This document shows positions 12,401 to 23,779 of a stretch of 64,000 bases of DNA, in pieces (the first letter of the stretch is position 1; each line of letters starts with the position of its first letter). A program made the position numbers and the translations under genes. The notes under the pieces are model-generated. The model was given only the letters and a program-made list of their open reading frames with translations, had not been told where the DNA came from and ran no database searches. The DNA comes from Basidiobolus meristosporus CBS 931.73. Its lineage: Eukaryota; Basidiobolomycota; Basidiobolomycetes; Basidiobolales; Basidiobolaceae. The stretch spans positions 23,470 through 87,469 of the forward strand of contig MCFE01000359.1 of assembly GCA_002104905.1 (NCBI GenBank). The letters are read 5' to 3'.

Positions 12401-14199
12401 AACCGCAAGTTTTCTTTCAGGATGTCTGCAACTCCATCGAGGATTTTGGACTGGCGGGGATTCGATTCGTGTACTTCTCTTCCTCCGCTGAGCGAGAAAG
12501 CAAAGGTTCGTGGTTCGCCGGCGGTGTAGTATGGTGCTCCATCTGACCTTCTTTGTAGCGTTCGCCGAGAGGCTAGGACTGGAAACGGACTGGAACTCTT
12601 GTATTCTGTTGTCCTCGCCTGATGACGACGAGGGGGCTGGCTCCGGTTACCTGGAAACCCATGATATCAAGGCTCGACTCCCGCGTGGCATCGAGAACAT
12701 CCGTCCCCACCTGGAAAACGTGGACGATATCCCGTTGCACGTGTCTCTTTTTGCAGAGTGCAACCCCGATGCCGTTCGGGAGATGATCAAGATTTTCCAG
12801 GAATACGGCGAAGTGGTCTGTTGTGTCGGCAGCGCACTGAACTCCAATCACACCGGGGCATTTGCCAGTGTAAGTTCCCTGTCTTCAGCTGGAATTGAAC
12901 ATCGGACTGACCGAACACCAACATCCGTGGTTGTAGGCTGATATCAGTGTTGCCATCGAGCCGATGCATACTCGTTTTCAATCCCGCTCGCGCTCCTCCG
13001 AATCCAGACAGGTCCAATCCCCCTTCTCCATTGGCGCCGCCCTCACTAGCCTTCCATGTGCTTTGTTTTTACAACACGACACAAGTCTGTATGCCCTGGC
13101 TCAGGTCATCAGAGAGGCACGGCATCTGCTGAATGGGATTCGCCAGGTTGGACTCTTCTTGTCTCAAGTGCTGCTCCACGCGTGTCTAACCCTTGTCACA
13201 GGGGCTTGCCTTCGCGGCCTCCGCCCATCTAGCCATATCCCTATCGTTGCTCTTGTCTTATTGCTTCCTACAGCCACTGCTGTTCACTGGCTACCAAATC
13301 CTCTGGGTTCTGTGGATCATCTGCCCGATACTTGCCATATCGCTGCTGTTTTCGCCCCATGAGGCGAACACCATGACGCTTATGACAGGTAAGCTTCCCC
13401 GTGGGTGGCCAACATCGCTAGCGCCAAGGCTAACCGGTTTTCTAGGGAAAAACATAGAGCACCTGAAAGATTACTGGCGATATTTCTTCTACGCCATATC
13501 CCGGTTCCTGCTGACCGTGATACTCACCGTGTTGGTGTATATTTTGTAAGTAGCGATGAAACCAAGCACCGCGGTACCACTCGAGACTGACCATTTATGC
13601 CATGCCGGATCAGGTCACTGTATTATTTCGGGAACCGCACGAAGTCCGTCTTCAACTTCACCGATCGCACTAGCTGGACTCGTCTAGGACACGCGCAGCA
13701 GTGGGAACTGCAATACGCACAGAACTGCGCGCTGTTTGTTTTCGTTTGGAACACAGGTAGGATTCACGATGCGGGACGCTCGAACCCTTGGCTGACATGA
13801 ACCATTGATGTATAGTATGGATCTCGTCCACCTTCGTGAACCGTACGTCCTCCTTGAGGAAGTTCCCGCCCTACAAAAACGTAGTCTGGTTGATCTCGGC
13901 GGTGGTTTGGTAAGGATTCGGCAGTAGGCGGTACCTTGCATGCATACTTACCTGTTGCCATTCCTGTCACGAATAGTGTGATCCTCCAGGTGGTGTTCTG
14001 CGCGTTGTCTCTCCTCCGTGGGCCCATCAAACTCTCGGTGCTACCTTGGTTTGTGTACTTGATTGGCCTAGCGTCCCCATTGGTGGTGGTCCCGATTCAG
14101 GAGATAGTCAAGATGCACGACCGCAAGCAATTCGTTCGTTTCCAGAAGCGATCCAAACTGGAGTTCAACACGAAATTGGGCCTCCACTCGCCGCTGTAG
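9414..14199 (+). CDS. TMEM94: TMEM94/ERMA-like P-type ATPase relative
   Basis: Nineteen exons: 9414-9443, 9502-9737, 9789-9853, 9916-10190, 10248-10962, 11024-11160, 11218-11348, 11403-11536, 11591-11770, 11829-11926, 11991-12356, 12421-12505, 12559-12869, 12937-13146, 13202-13388, 13446-13545, 13614-13756, 13816-13909, 13977-14199. Lengths sum to 3720 nt, 1239 residues. Features in order: paired membrane helices near residue ~125; an A-domain segment (LPDNLLVKGDIVEMRYGD); two more helices; the degenerate phosphorylation site SIDKEGTIT in place of DKTGT; a long nucleotide-domain-like region; a C-terminal membrane bundle. The last ~50 residues (LVVVPIQEIVK, FVRFQKRSKLEFNTKLG) match the TMEM94 signature closely. 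Vertebrate TMEM94 (ERMA) is an ER protein tied to Mg2+ uptake; the same role here follows from the family. Confidence 0.9.
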
Positions 14200-14596
14200 A
14201 GCCTACATATATACCACACCCCTCTTGTAGTATTCATAGATATCTCCGAACGCACCTACTCTACCTTCCTCTATTCTAATCTTAATCTCGGAGCATGGGA
14301 TGGGATGGGATGCGGTGTGATGTAATGTATGGAAGAACAAATTCTCATCTCTTCCAAGAATAGGTAAATAAAAGCAGCTTGGCCATGGCGGACTCTCGTA
14401 CCACCTTTCGCGATACATTTCGGGCGGGGACAGTGATCTTGGCTGATGAAGGATGTTTTTTATTTTATCAAGTTGACATGAACTCTAGTGCTATAGGGTA
14501 ATGTAGAAAAAATGCCGAGACTTCGCGAATTGATATGCGTAACTTCAGTTATGTTATGAGGATGGTTTACCCCGGGAATTGGGAGTGAGTGGGGAT
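14200..14596. other. Convergent intergenic region
   Basis: 3' flanks of TMEM94 and LAT1. Contains a short TGGGA microrepeat near 14293-14312. No gene is seen. Confidence 0.4.
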
Positions 14597-16252
14597 TTAC
14601 AAAAGCAACTTCAAGGGGTTCTCGAGGTAGCCCTTGAAGGACTTCAACCATTGGGCACCGACGGCACCATCAACGACACGGTGGTCGCAGGAGAGGGTGA
14701 CGTTCATCACATTGCCAACGGCGAATCCGGATTCTTTGCCAGCATCAGGGATGACCTTCTTTTGGGTGGCACCGACGGCAAGGATGCAGGATTGGGGTGG
14801 GTTAATGATGGCGGTGAAGGAGTCGATACCGAACATGCCCAAGTTGGAGATGGTGAAGGAACCACCTTGGTATTCTTGGGGCTTCAACTCGTTGTTTCTG
14901 GCCTTGGTGGCCAACTCCTTGACGGTCTTGGAGATGGAGACCAATCCTCTGGTGTCGGCGCCTTGGACAATGGGGGTGATCAAACCGGATGGAGTGGCGG
15001 TGGCGATCGAGATATCGGCGCTCTTGAATTGTCTGATGAAGTCACCATACCAGGCGCTGTTGACCTCGGGAACATCCTTGAGGGCGGCAGCAGAAGCCTT
15101 GACAACGAAGTCGTTGACGGAGAGCTTGTATTGGTCGTTGGCTTGGCTGTTGAGGACTTCACGCAACTTGAGAACCTTGTCCATGTTAACCTCGCTAGAC
15201 AAGTAGTAGTGAGGGATGGTTTGCTTAGATTCGGACAATCTGCCAGCAATGACTCTCCTCATGTTGGAAACAGGGATATCGCTGTAGTTACCGGTGGCGA
15301 CAGCGGCATCGGCGGCTTGAGGAGCAGCGGCGGGAACGAATCCTTCGACGTCGGCCTTGAGGATTCTTCCGTTGGGTCCGCTGCCTTGAATTTGGGACAA
15401 TTCGATGGAGCCCTCCTTGGCCAACTTCTTGGCGATGGGGCTGGCGAAGATACGGTCGGTGGAGGGAGCAGAGGCAGCAGGGGCAGAGCTGGTGGGGGCA
15501 GCGGCGGCGGGCTTCTCCTGGGCCTTGGGCTCCTCAGGCTTGGACTCGGCGGCAGCGGCGGGGGCAGAGGAATCCTCAAGAACATAGTCCTTGAACTTCT
15601 CGACATCCTCCTTGTTCTCGACCATGATGGCAATGGGGGTGTTGATGGAGACATCCTTAGCACCACTCTCGATGAAGATCTTGGCAAGATAACCCTCATC
15701 TTGGCACTCGAAGTCCATTTGAGCCTTATCAGTCTCAATCTCCACCAAAACGTCACCGGGAACGATTTCGTCCCCGATTTGCTTGCGCCAGGTACCGATG
15801 TTACCAGCAGTCATGGTAGGAGAAAGAGCGGGCATGTTGATCTTGGTGTGGGGAGGGAAAGCTAGAAAATAGTACGGGGCTCAGTATGGTCGTGCGAATA
15901 CTAAGCAACCCTTGGGCATTCTTACCATCGGAGCTGTAGGCACGGGCCAAGACCGAACGAACAGAGGTAGGAACAGCAGAACGCAAAATGTGGGTGGTTT
16001 GACTACAGTGAAGGTCAGAAAGAGACAACTGTTACTACGAGTCACTTGGAGCTTGGGGGCTTGGTCGGTTGTGTACGGGAAAAGAATGGAGGAACGCTGG
16101 TCAAGAAAAACCACTTACGTCACAGTAGACAAATATCTAGCAGACTTGAGAACAGTCTTGGTAGCGTGAATAGCGGGAACAACACGAGCGACGTTCAAAC
16201 CGCTTCTGGGGCAAGCTCTCAATAATACAGGGACTCTTCTAATAGCAGACAT
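14597..16252 (-). CDS. LAT1: Pyruvate dehydrogenase E2, dihydrolipoyl acetyltransferase
   Basis: Three exons (16252-16119, 16002-15926, 15861-14597), 491 residues. E2 transfers acetyl groups from E1 to CoA and forms the core of the mitochondrial PDH complex. Residues 1-~70 are Arg/Ser/Ala-rich with no acids, a typical mitochondrial presequence spread over exons 1-2. A lipoyl domain follows (MPALSPTM; lipoyl lysine in EIETDKAQ, about K116), then an Ala/Pro linker, a peripheral subunit-binding domain (FASPIAKKLAKEG) and the acetyltransferase domain, with the catalytic block LSCDHRVVDGAVGAQW and C-terminal LLL. Length and order fit fungal Lat1/Pda2 with one lipoyl domain. Codon use is strongly biased, suggesting high expression. 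The long open frame antisense to this gene is a by-product of that bias. Confidence 0.95.
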
Positions 16253-17468
16253 ATTGTGGGGAAGGTACGAAATAAAGAAATTCAGGACAATGACACCGCT
16301 AAGTTCGCAGCGAAACGTAATTTTTTTTGCGGATATTTATAAGATCGGGTGGTCAGATATGCTGGATTAATCTTTCCTACTGGATTTTAGCAAATCAGCG
16401 CCCCACTTTTGGGACCAATTTGTTCATGGAAAATACCGGGGTACAAACTACCGTCACCCAACTTAGCAATGTGGCTCAAAAGTCCCTCTGCCCAGCAATG
16501 CCTGTAGTCTAACCTCGCTCGTTTCGGGGCTCGGTTAATCCTCGCTGAAGATCAAGATGCGATGCTGATGTTGATGCTGATGGCGATAGTGATTGATCAA
16601 CTGATGGTCAGAAGCAGAAGCATCACCCGCCATGTGTGACGATTGAAGATTATCGCACTCTCCTGGCCTCAACATCCTCACTTCTACTCCTTTGGTGAAT
16701 GGAACAAGCCTCCTGGTGGGCGAGGATCGGAAGAGATCAGAACCCTCATGCTTCCTTCTTTGGCCCCCAGTATGTGCACAATGTATATAACACTTTCACG
16801 TCGGAGATCATGATTTGCCACGATTGCCTCTTATGATTGGCCCAATCAAATGGCCTTGTCGCGGTAATTACCAGTGTGATGTGGCGTACCCCCTTCCTAC
16901 TGGCTCCGCATGCACAAGATAATCAAGAATGAAGCGTACCACAACTGATAGCTTGCGCGGATAGCTTGCACACATACAAAGCGATCGATTGGATTTGAAG
17001 GGCCAGCCTACTGAGCAGCCTTATTACCAGATAATCAAGGTTGCGAAACTAATGCTCCCCTAGCAGACGTAAACTGATAAGCACTTGGGGCACTCATTTC
17101 AAATCCTAATCACATTTGGATTCCCGATGAGTTTTTCTTCAAGCCATCCAGTTGCCTTATATGTGGATGGTTTCGGTGACACAACGAGACATTGGTTTAC
17201 TGAGGTGTACAGCGATAGATTAGACGAGTGAATTCGCCACACAAACGTGTTTGTGTATCACCCGCCCCTATGTGAAAACCACGGTTAAGCCCCGTCCATT
17301 GCCAGTCACCTCAGTGTGGCATAACGGCAAATCGCAGCAAAATTAACATTTTATTAGAATCGTATTCGTAATAATGATCGCTATTACGGAGGGTGATGAT
17401 TTTCGAGTTTATACACAGAAATGCCTTTTGGATAGAGATCGGATATATATATATACAAGGCAGCACGT
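16253..17468. other. Intergenic, LAT1 upstream region
   Basis: 1.2 kb holding the LAT1 promoter and the CDC20 3' flank. I see a poly-T tract beside LAT1, a GATGCTGATG microrepeat near 16557-16582 and an AT-rich TATATATATA run near 17445. No gene is recognised. Confidence 0.4.
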
Positions 17469-19005
17469 TTAACGGATGGTCATTCCTGAATAACCAAAGG
17501 ATTCCGAGGGCTTCTCCTTGCGAGCGGACTTCGTCCCCTTGCCTGAGCTCTCGAAAATCTTCCAGAACTTGAGGTTCTCATCACTGGCCACACTGGCTAC
17601 AGTTTGACCATCGGGGCTAAGTGCGGTGTGCAATACGCGAGTCTCGTGGGCTGGAATATCAATCACCTTGGAAAGTGAGGGATAGTTCCATATGGAGATG
17701 TGATTGTCTGGGAATCCATGCGAGGACATGATTTCTTTGTATTCGGGGGACCAGATCAATGAAGTAACCTGGGATCCAGTATCAATGGAGTTCAATCGAG
17801 CAGCAGTCGTGGTGTTCCAGAAGTGGATGTTACGATCGTTGGAGCCTCCTCCGGTGGCGAGCAGATTGGGCTGCCAGGGGCACCAGGCGAGCGCTTTCAC
17901 CGCTGCAGTGTGATTGTTCTTGGTGAACTTCGGCACGCTTGATCGCGCATCCCAGATGTTCACCAAATTGTCGTTACCGCCGCTAGCAAGCTGTGTACCA
18001 TCCGATCTCCACTTGAGACCACACACCTCGGAGGTGTGAGCAAGTAACTCGGCGACCTTGTGGTTGGCAATTCTCACATCATGATTCCAGATGCTTCCGT
18101 CGCGACAGCCCGAGGACAAAATGTGCTTGTCCCAGGAGAGTACACCAACTCTCGCAAGGTGGCCGGGCATCGACCGGATCTTGGTGCTGGATTCGATATC
18201 CCAGATTTGAGTGTCACCCTCGTCAGTTCCAACCGCGAGGTAAGCACCGTCATTAGACCATGACAGAGAGGTGATCAAGTCTGAGGATTCAGTTTCACAC
18301 AAACAGTTCACATCACCAGTGTCAGCATTCCACAAATAAATATTCTTGTCCAGACCAATGGCTACAATATTGGCGCACGACCAGTCCAACAGATTCAGGT
18401 AGTAATCATCGACCAGCCCTGGGGCATCTAGGACTCGCTCAGGGGAGTTCAAGATCTTCCGCTTGGTTAGTTGTGTGATGGCCGTCTTCAATGGACGGTT
18501 GTATATTTTGCGCAAGTCCTCCTTGTCATTGGTCGGTGGGGCCCCTTTGAAAGCTAGGATCCGCTTATCAAGGGCAATACCGCATGCTTTGGCCACCTGC
18601 TCTTGGTATGCCAGAGCCGCGCTATCGAGCATCTGCTCTTTGGTCATATCTTTGTGTGCGATATGGAATTGCGAGTTCGACAGGTCCATGGCCTCTCGGT
18701 TTGGAATAAACCTGTCATACTAAAGGAACGTCAGCTATTGCTCCATGCCATCAATATGAAGGGTGACTTACGTGTGCTTGGATTTTCTTGCCCTTCTTGG
18801 GGGTTGTTCCGGTAGCAAGCCAATCTTTGGCAACTACCTCGAAGGAGGATGTACGATAAAGAGACTTGGGGGTCTTTCCTCTGGGGGAACGAGACTTTGG
18901 CGAGCGTGTCTTCTTTCTGCCAGAGTTTAGATAGTTAATGAGAGGCTGTGCCTGCTTGGGAGTCAATGGACTGAAGGGGGCGGTCTTGACGGGTGTCCCA
19001 GGCAT
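17469..19005 (-). CDS. CDC20: CDC20/slp1 APC/C activator
   Basis: Two exons (19005-18772, 18719-17469) and a 52-nt intron give 494 residues. Cdc20 recruits substrates to the anaphase-promoting complex. The N-terminus is basic and Ser/Pro-rich; the C-box DRFIPNR lies just after the splice (~80-86). Seven WD40 blades follow, starting YYLNLLDWSCANIVAIGL and including GHLARVGVLSW, TSEVCGLKWRSDGTQLASGG and SDENLKFWK. The protein ends in the Ile-Arg tail that docks on the APC/C. The blade wording is closer to fission-yeast Slp1/Cdc20 than to Cdh1 (LDWSCANIVAIGLD; no Cdh1-type sequence at that blade). A GRKKTRSPKS stretch may be a nuclear signal. Confidence 0.95.
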
Positions 19006-19412
19006 ATTACAATGTGAGGCGAGCTGAAGGAAAATGATACGTTGGCCATTGGAATGATACACCGCACTTAAGTGTTTTTAGTTGCCCCTGCTACACTCCC
19101 ATGTCGAATCTTCCGCCAATCATAAGCGGGCTACGGTTGCATTTGTAAACATCCCAAAACAAAAACGGTTGGCTTCACTGCATTTCGATTAAATTTATCG
19201 CGTCACGCTCGAATATAAACAACACATATATCGCGCGATCAGCTTTCAACGGATTTTTTTCACCTATCATTGTGACTACGAGATATTCATTCCATCAGAC
19301 TTCATCACCACCATTGATGGGCACAATTACTGGGGGTAGGTGATGTGATCCAGGTAAAATGGCTATTAAGACCGAGCAACAATAACTATTAACTTTCTAG
19401 CCCGCAACCACC
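19006..19412. other. Divergent intergenic region
   Basis: Shared upstream region of CDC20 (minus) and the ArsC-like gene (plus). A frame starting with ATG at 19359 runs only a few codons. AT-rich, no other feature. Confidence 0.4.
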
Positions 19413-19769
19413 ATGTCACTAGCAAAGGCTTTTACTTATTATCACAACCCAGCCTGCAGTAAATCTTGCGCTGGTCTCAAACTCCTCCAACAACGGATAA
19501 ATAACTTTGATGAGCAGGTTGACTTGGTGGAGTATCTGAATTCACCTCCTTCCGCCGCAACTGTTCGGAAACTTGCCGAGGGACTTGGGCTTCAAGAGGA
19601 TTATTCTTCCATCATCCGGGAAGAGGTGGCAGACAAACAAAACATTGACCATATCGTTAGCATGATTGTTGAACAGCCAAAACTCTTGCAAAGGCCTATT
19701 TTGGTAAACAATCTGACTGGTAAAGCGGCCATCGGAAGGCCACTCGAAAATTTCGAGGGGCTTTTCTAA
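19413..19769 (+). CDS. ArsC/YfgD-like thioredoxin-fold protein
   Basis: 118 residues, the size of bacterial YfgD/ArsC. The N-terminal strand-loop YYHNPACSKSCAGLKLL carries the conserved ArsC cysteine (CSKS) plus a second cysteine four residues later. The C-terminal half has the family's PILVNN and IGRPLE blocks. Arsenate reductases of this fold use glutathione/glutaredoxin, but the YfgD branch has no proven substrate, so function is left open. Such proteins are common in bacteria; a fungal copy could reflect old transfer, and base composition is like its neighbours. The ATG is preceded by a CTAG that could be an acceptor for a tiny upstream exon. Confidence 0.7.
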   Translation: MSLAKAFTYYHNPACSKSCAGLKLLQQRINNFDEQVDLVEYLNSPPSAATVRKLAEGLGLQEDYSSIIREEVADKQNIDHIVSMIVEQPKLLQRPILVNNLTGKAAIGRPLENFEGLF

Positions 19770-20031
19770 GAAAACTCTCTGCTTTTATACCCTTGTAAAG
19801 TGCCTTGAATAAACCTTGCCCAGCAGCGCGGTGGTTTAACTGGTATTGGTTTACTATTTTTGCTAGCACCTACTCATTTGGTCGGTTCCCTCGCAACGTA
19901 TCATACAATCAATTAGACAAACAGAGGAATAATGTATATGCACAAAAAATCCAAAACAGGACGGGGTCGATACTGCGGTGGTACAGAAGATATCAGATAG
20001 CACTCAGGGTGGGCTGGTTTCTTTTGTCTTT

Positions 20032-22231
20032 TCAACCTGCTCTGGGGGTCTCCCTATTGTTACGTAGCTCGTTCTCAAATTCAAGATCATCCTTCGTGAT
20101 CTTCGACATCCGCTTAGAGAGGAGAGCAACCCCACTGAAGATAACCAGTACTCCTAGGAAGAACATGCCGTATTGGAATGCGGAGAAGTCTTTGAACTCG
20201 TTGTAATAAATGCCTAAATTCAATAGAGATGGGGTTACTGCAAATCCAACAATCACTTCTTTGTTCATTCACTTGCCTCCGCCAATAATATCGAAAACGG
20301 ACCAGATAACATAGAAGACTGGAACTTGCAACATGGCATCGTATCTCTTCAATCCCATGTTGATCCAGTAGACCTGGGAGAATGCTGTAATGATAGTAAC
20401 AATCAAAATCACCCAAGCAAGTGCACTGGTAAATTGGTTTTCCTTCTGAATAATGGACACCGATAGCAAATTAATCAGCGATTTAGCAAACAATGTGGTC
20501 ATGGTGGCCATCATTGCTCCAATCGCTGCATATGATAAAGGCAATACATATCGGACTAATGGTGATGTTCGTGGAATCGTTCTTGGTAATGTCGGGATCC
20601 ATACTATCTTCTTATATAGCCGTTTCACAAAGTCCCATTTGGTTACCGATTGTGTGGGAGTCACGGATTCTTTCGGGGCTGAATCGCAGTTACTATCAGG
20701 TTCATCAAGTGACTCCATACTGGACTCTCGTTTTTCCTTGTCGCTCTCCTTCAGAGTGTTGTGTGTGTTTTGGATTTCAACATTAGTGAGTGTCTCCGAG
20801 GATGTCAGCGTGCTGTCTCGGTTGTCTGTTGGGTTGCGGGGTACTTCCAGTGTCGCTGGAGAGTGGGTAGGGTTAACCGCCATGGGAATATCGGAGGTTT
20901 CCGGGGCCATGTTCTTCTCCATAATTTTAATATAAAAGAAAGCCCAGACAATGAAGCCAAATATCACGACTAGATATACGATTGTTGCAGTTTGCCTGAA
21001 CAAATTCAAGAGCACGCAAAGTCGATAATCTAGAGGTAGGCAGCCAGTCAGCCATGTGAATCGTTGAGAATGAAAGTCACATCGCTACGAACCTTGAACT
21101 ACTACGCCAGAGAAAACTACAACCAGAACACATCCACCAATGATCACCATTACACCCAAGATATCAAACTTTCCAAGCGATTCTTTGTTCATCAAGGGTG
21201 CGATTACCACATTGGTCACTAAGGAGATGGCTCCTAGAGGTGCTACTAGTGATTGTGGCGCAAATTGTAATGCGACGAAGTTGAGCAGACTGGCTGCTAC
21301 ATAGATAGCAAATCCAACCACCCAGACCTATCAATTGGAATTGCTCACCTTAACAAATGGGTTCAGACGCTGTCGTTACGGTTACATACCAGGTTAGATT
21401 TTGTTAGTGAATGTGATGCTTTGCTCAGTAGCGAGTGATGCTGATTCGTATGATCCGCGCTGGTATCGTGCTGTGTAACTTCGCTGTGCTGTTCTGCGAT
21501 TTTCTTCTTTTCCTGGTTCTTTCTTAAAGCAAACTTTTGTAGGTTCAGGCCTATGTTTAATGTTGTGCCGCCCAGGAGCACAAGCACTACACCAACCCAT
21601 ATGGAATTCTTTTCATTGACATCGTGGCATATCCCCGACTCCGAAACTCCCCTCTGCTGAGTGAAACCAGGCTTATCAATATGGCACCAAGAGCCGGAAC
21701 TACAAGAGTTCACCTCTCCGGATAACAAGGTGCATTTTTGGTTCATTGAAACTCCCCCACAGCAGGAGCCACTATTCAGGTTGTTTGGAGAATATGGCAA
21801 AGTCCAGGCACCATCACACGTCGACTGAATGGTACAGTAATTTGGGGAACATAAATTTGCTGGTGGAGTCACGTTACTGCGAAGATAGCTTTGATATGAG
21901 GCGCATTCCTCAGGAACACGGCATAATTCACCTTGTTGAGTTGGTTAATTAGTAACGGTTAAAATGCCAACAGTAGTGAGTATTTCTTCTTTTCTTAATT
22001 ACCGACTGACACGACATATTGGCATTTGTTTTGTACGCATATGTAATCTCCAATACGAGAAGATTTGAACTGTGTTGCGTCCGAAGGACTACTCAAACCA
22101 AGACTTGGTTCAACGCAATCCTTATCAACAGTACATGTGGAGGGTGGTTGAAAGGCAGCCGCAAGCCCACAGTATATGCTCAAGGCCGTAAATATACTCG
22201 TAACCTGGGAATTGAGGAAGGGTATCCGCAT
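20032..22231 (-). CDS. NIPA-like magnesium transporter with Cys-rich ectodomain
   Basis: Five exons (22231-22003, 21931-21390, 21327-21093, 21029-20277, 20213-20032), 646 residues. The ATG at 22231 opens a signal peptide (cleavage near residues 24-26). About 150 residues of Cys-rich ectodomain follow, then the NIPA (DUF803) multi-helix domain: GVVLVLLGGTTLNIGLNLQKFAL, VGFAIYVAASLLNF, APLGAISLVTNVVIAPL, later the bundle ending VWSVFDIIGGGIYYNEF. A ~130-residue acidic loop sits between helices. NIPA proteins move Mg2+ across endosomal or plasma membranes. Intron donors are GTAATT, GTATGT, GTTCGT and, for the last intron (20214-20276), GCAAGT. Only the GC-AG reading restores the conserved GGGIYY. 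Confidence 0.85.
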
Positions 22232-23035
22232 TCTTTCTGGGCTTGTTGCCAAAAGAGTGATAACAATATACTTGGTTGCCTCTGGAGATTATTTCCAGAG
22301 AATGAGGTGTGCGCAGGAAAGTAAAGCGAGCTTTAGGGAGCAAATGTGGTCTTGGCGATAGATTAGTATCTAAATATAGCCGGCATTTAAAATGACAGTC
22401 AACAGCAGCATCAAAAACAACACCGATTTTAATATATAATGGATTAAGCCACAAATTCATCAAATTGAGCAAACAATCACCATTCCAAATCAAGGAGGAT
22501 ATAATTTCTTGGCTTCATATAATCGGTAGACGTTCCTTCAACAATGAACTATGTGTATGTTTCAAACAATGTATGCAGCGATCAAGAGCGTACACCAAGA
22601 GGGTTGAAGCCGCAGCACCCGCATCATTAAAATATATGCATCATTGAACTGTATTGACTTCAAGACAGGATTTCAATATGCTTTATGTAACGAGGACCTT
22701 ATTGGCCAATATAAAGACCGGTATTGATAGATGCGTATATTACATTTTATTTGGGTCGTAGAATGGTACTGTACAAATATAGAGGTGAGTTAAAGCTGGA
22801 AATCGCCACAGCAATAGAATAAACAACACTGTTGATGACGGTGCTACTATATGGAAGAATGGCCGAATCCCGATCATCCAACTCCTTTGCACCCCCTAAA
22901 CCTTAATATATAGCACTTGTTCATTGGGAAAAGGGTAGATTGCAGCGTGGTGATGGTGGTAATGCTAGCAGATGTGCTCGCAGCGTCAACATGTGGATAT
23001 GGCCTTCAAAATAGTGAATGGTTGGATCAGGTAAC
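22232..23035. other. Intergenic
   Basis: About 0.8 kb between the NIPA-like gene and FAM72, both on the minus strand. AT-rich with no convincing frame, tRNA or repeat. Confidence 0.4.
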
Positions 23036-23779
23036 CTAGCGACAGGGTGATTCGTCCGGATTTTGTGACTTCCTTTCTTCTTCGGCAGTAGGGAGAAACG
23101 CCCAGAGTAGTGGTTGGGAATCTTGAAGAGTTTGCATAAGCATCAGTTTCCGCCAATGGGCTATGCTATCTTACCTTTGGGATTGATCCTTTCTGATGCT
23201 GCCACTGCGCTGGAGTAGAACATCCAGTAGTGGCCATTGTTACAATCAGCTAGGCACGAGAAACACGCAGTAGTGACATTGTATCCGAGAACATTTCCGC
23301 TGTAAATTCCACGTCAGGAAGTCAGTCTACGCTGGAGTTGTCATATCTGAATTGTATTTACCAGCCCAAGCAAGCGACATCTCGTATCTTACAATGGCAG
23401 TTATTCGTTGTGTACTCTGGACCAATGCGCTGCACCCTAAGGTAATTACCAGCCATAGGTGAGTGGGAAAACCAAAGTAAAGGCCAGCTTACTCGTGGAA
23501 CAATACATACCCTGACGGGACAGAATCAGTGGAGAACAGTTCAACTCTTGTGTCTGCTAGTAGTATGGCATTCATTCCTCGCTGGCAAACGGTTGTATGG
23601 CATGAGCGGCAGGACAAAATGCACACGGTTTTGCTTCGGAATTGGGGATGAACATTTTGACTGCCCATAAGAGAACTATTGTTGCCTGTATTTCCCAGAT
23701 GAATGCCCCGTGAATTCAGATATTCCCCTTGACTCGAAATGCGGTGGCTTCTTCGAGGAGAATGATGCAATGGGGCCAT
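23036..23779 (-). CDS. FAM72-like protein
   Basis: Four exons (23779-23511, 23436-23362, 23299-23175, 23121-23036), 184 residues. The N-terminal ~50 residues are Ser/His-rich and variable. The rest is a Cys-rich, probably zinc-binding FAM72 domain: SCRSCHTTVCQRGMNAILL, ADTRVELFSTD, then CKIRDVACLGCGNVLGYNV across splice 2, ADCNNGHYWMF, and LLWAFLPTAEEE in the last exon. Vertebrate FAM72A antagonises the uracil glycosylase UNG2; whether that applies here is unknown. Introns are 51-74 nt with GT-AG ends. The ATG at 23779 is the first in frame; the frame stays open upstream without an ATG, so an extra 5' exon is possible. Confidence 0.85.

Noticed and set aside
14579-15865. 428-codon plus-strand open frame opposite LAT1
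   Set aside because: It mirrors LAT1 codon for codon and is Gly/Val/Asp-rich, as expected from the antisense of a codon-biased gene. No motif or own promoter is seen.
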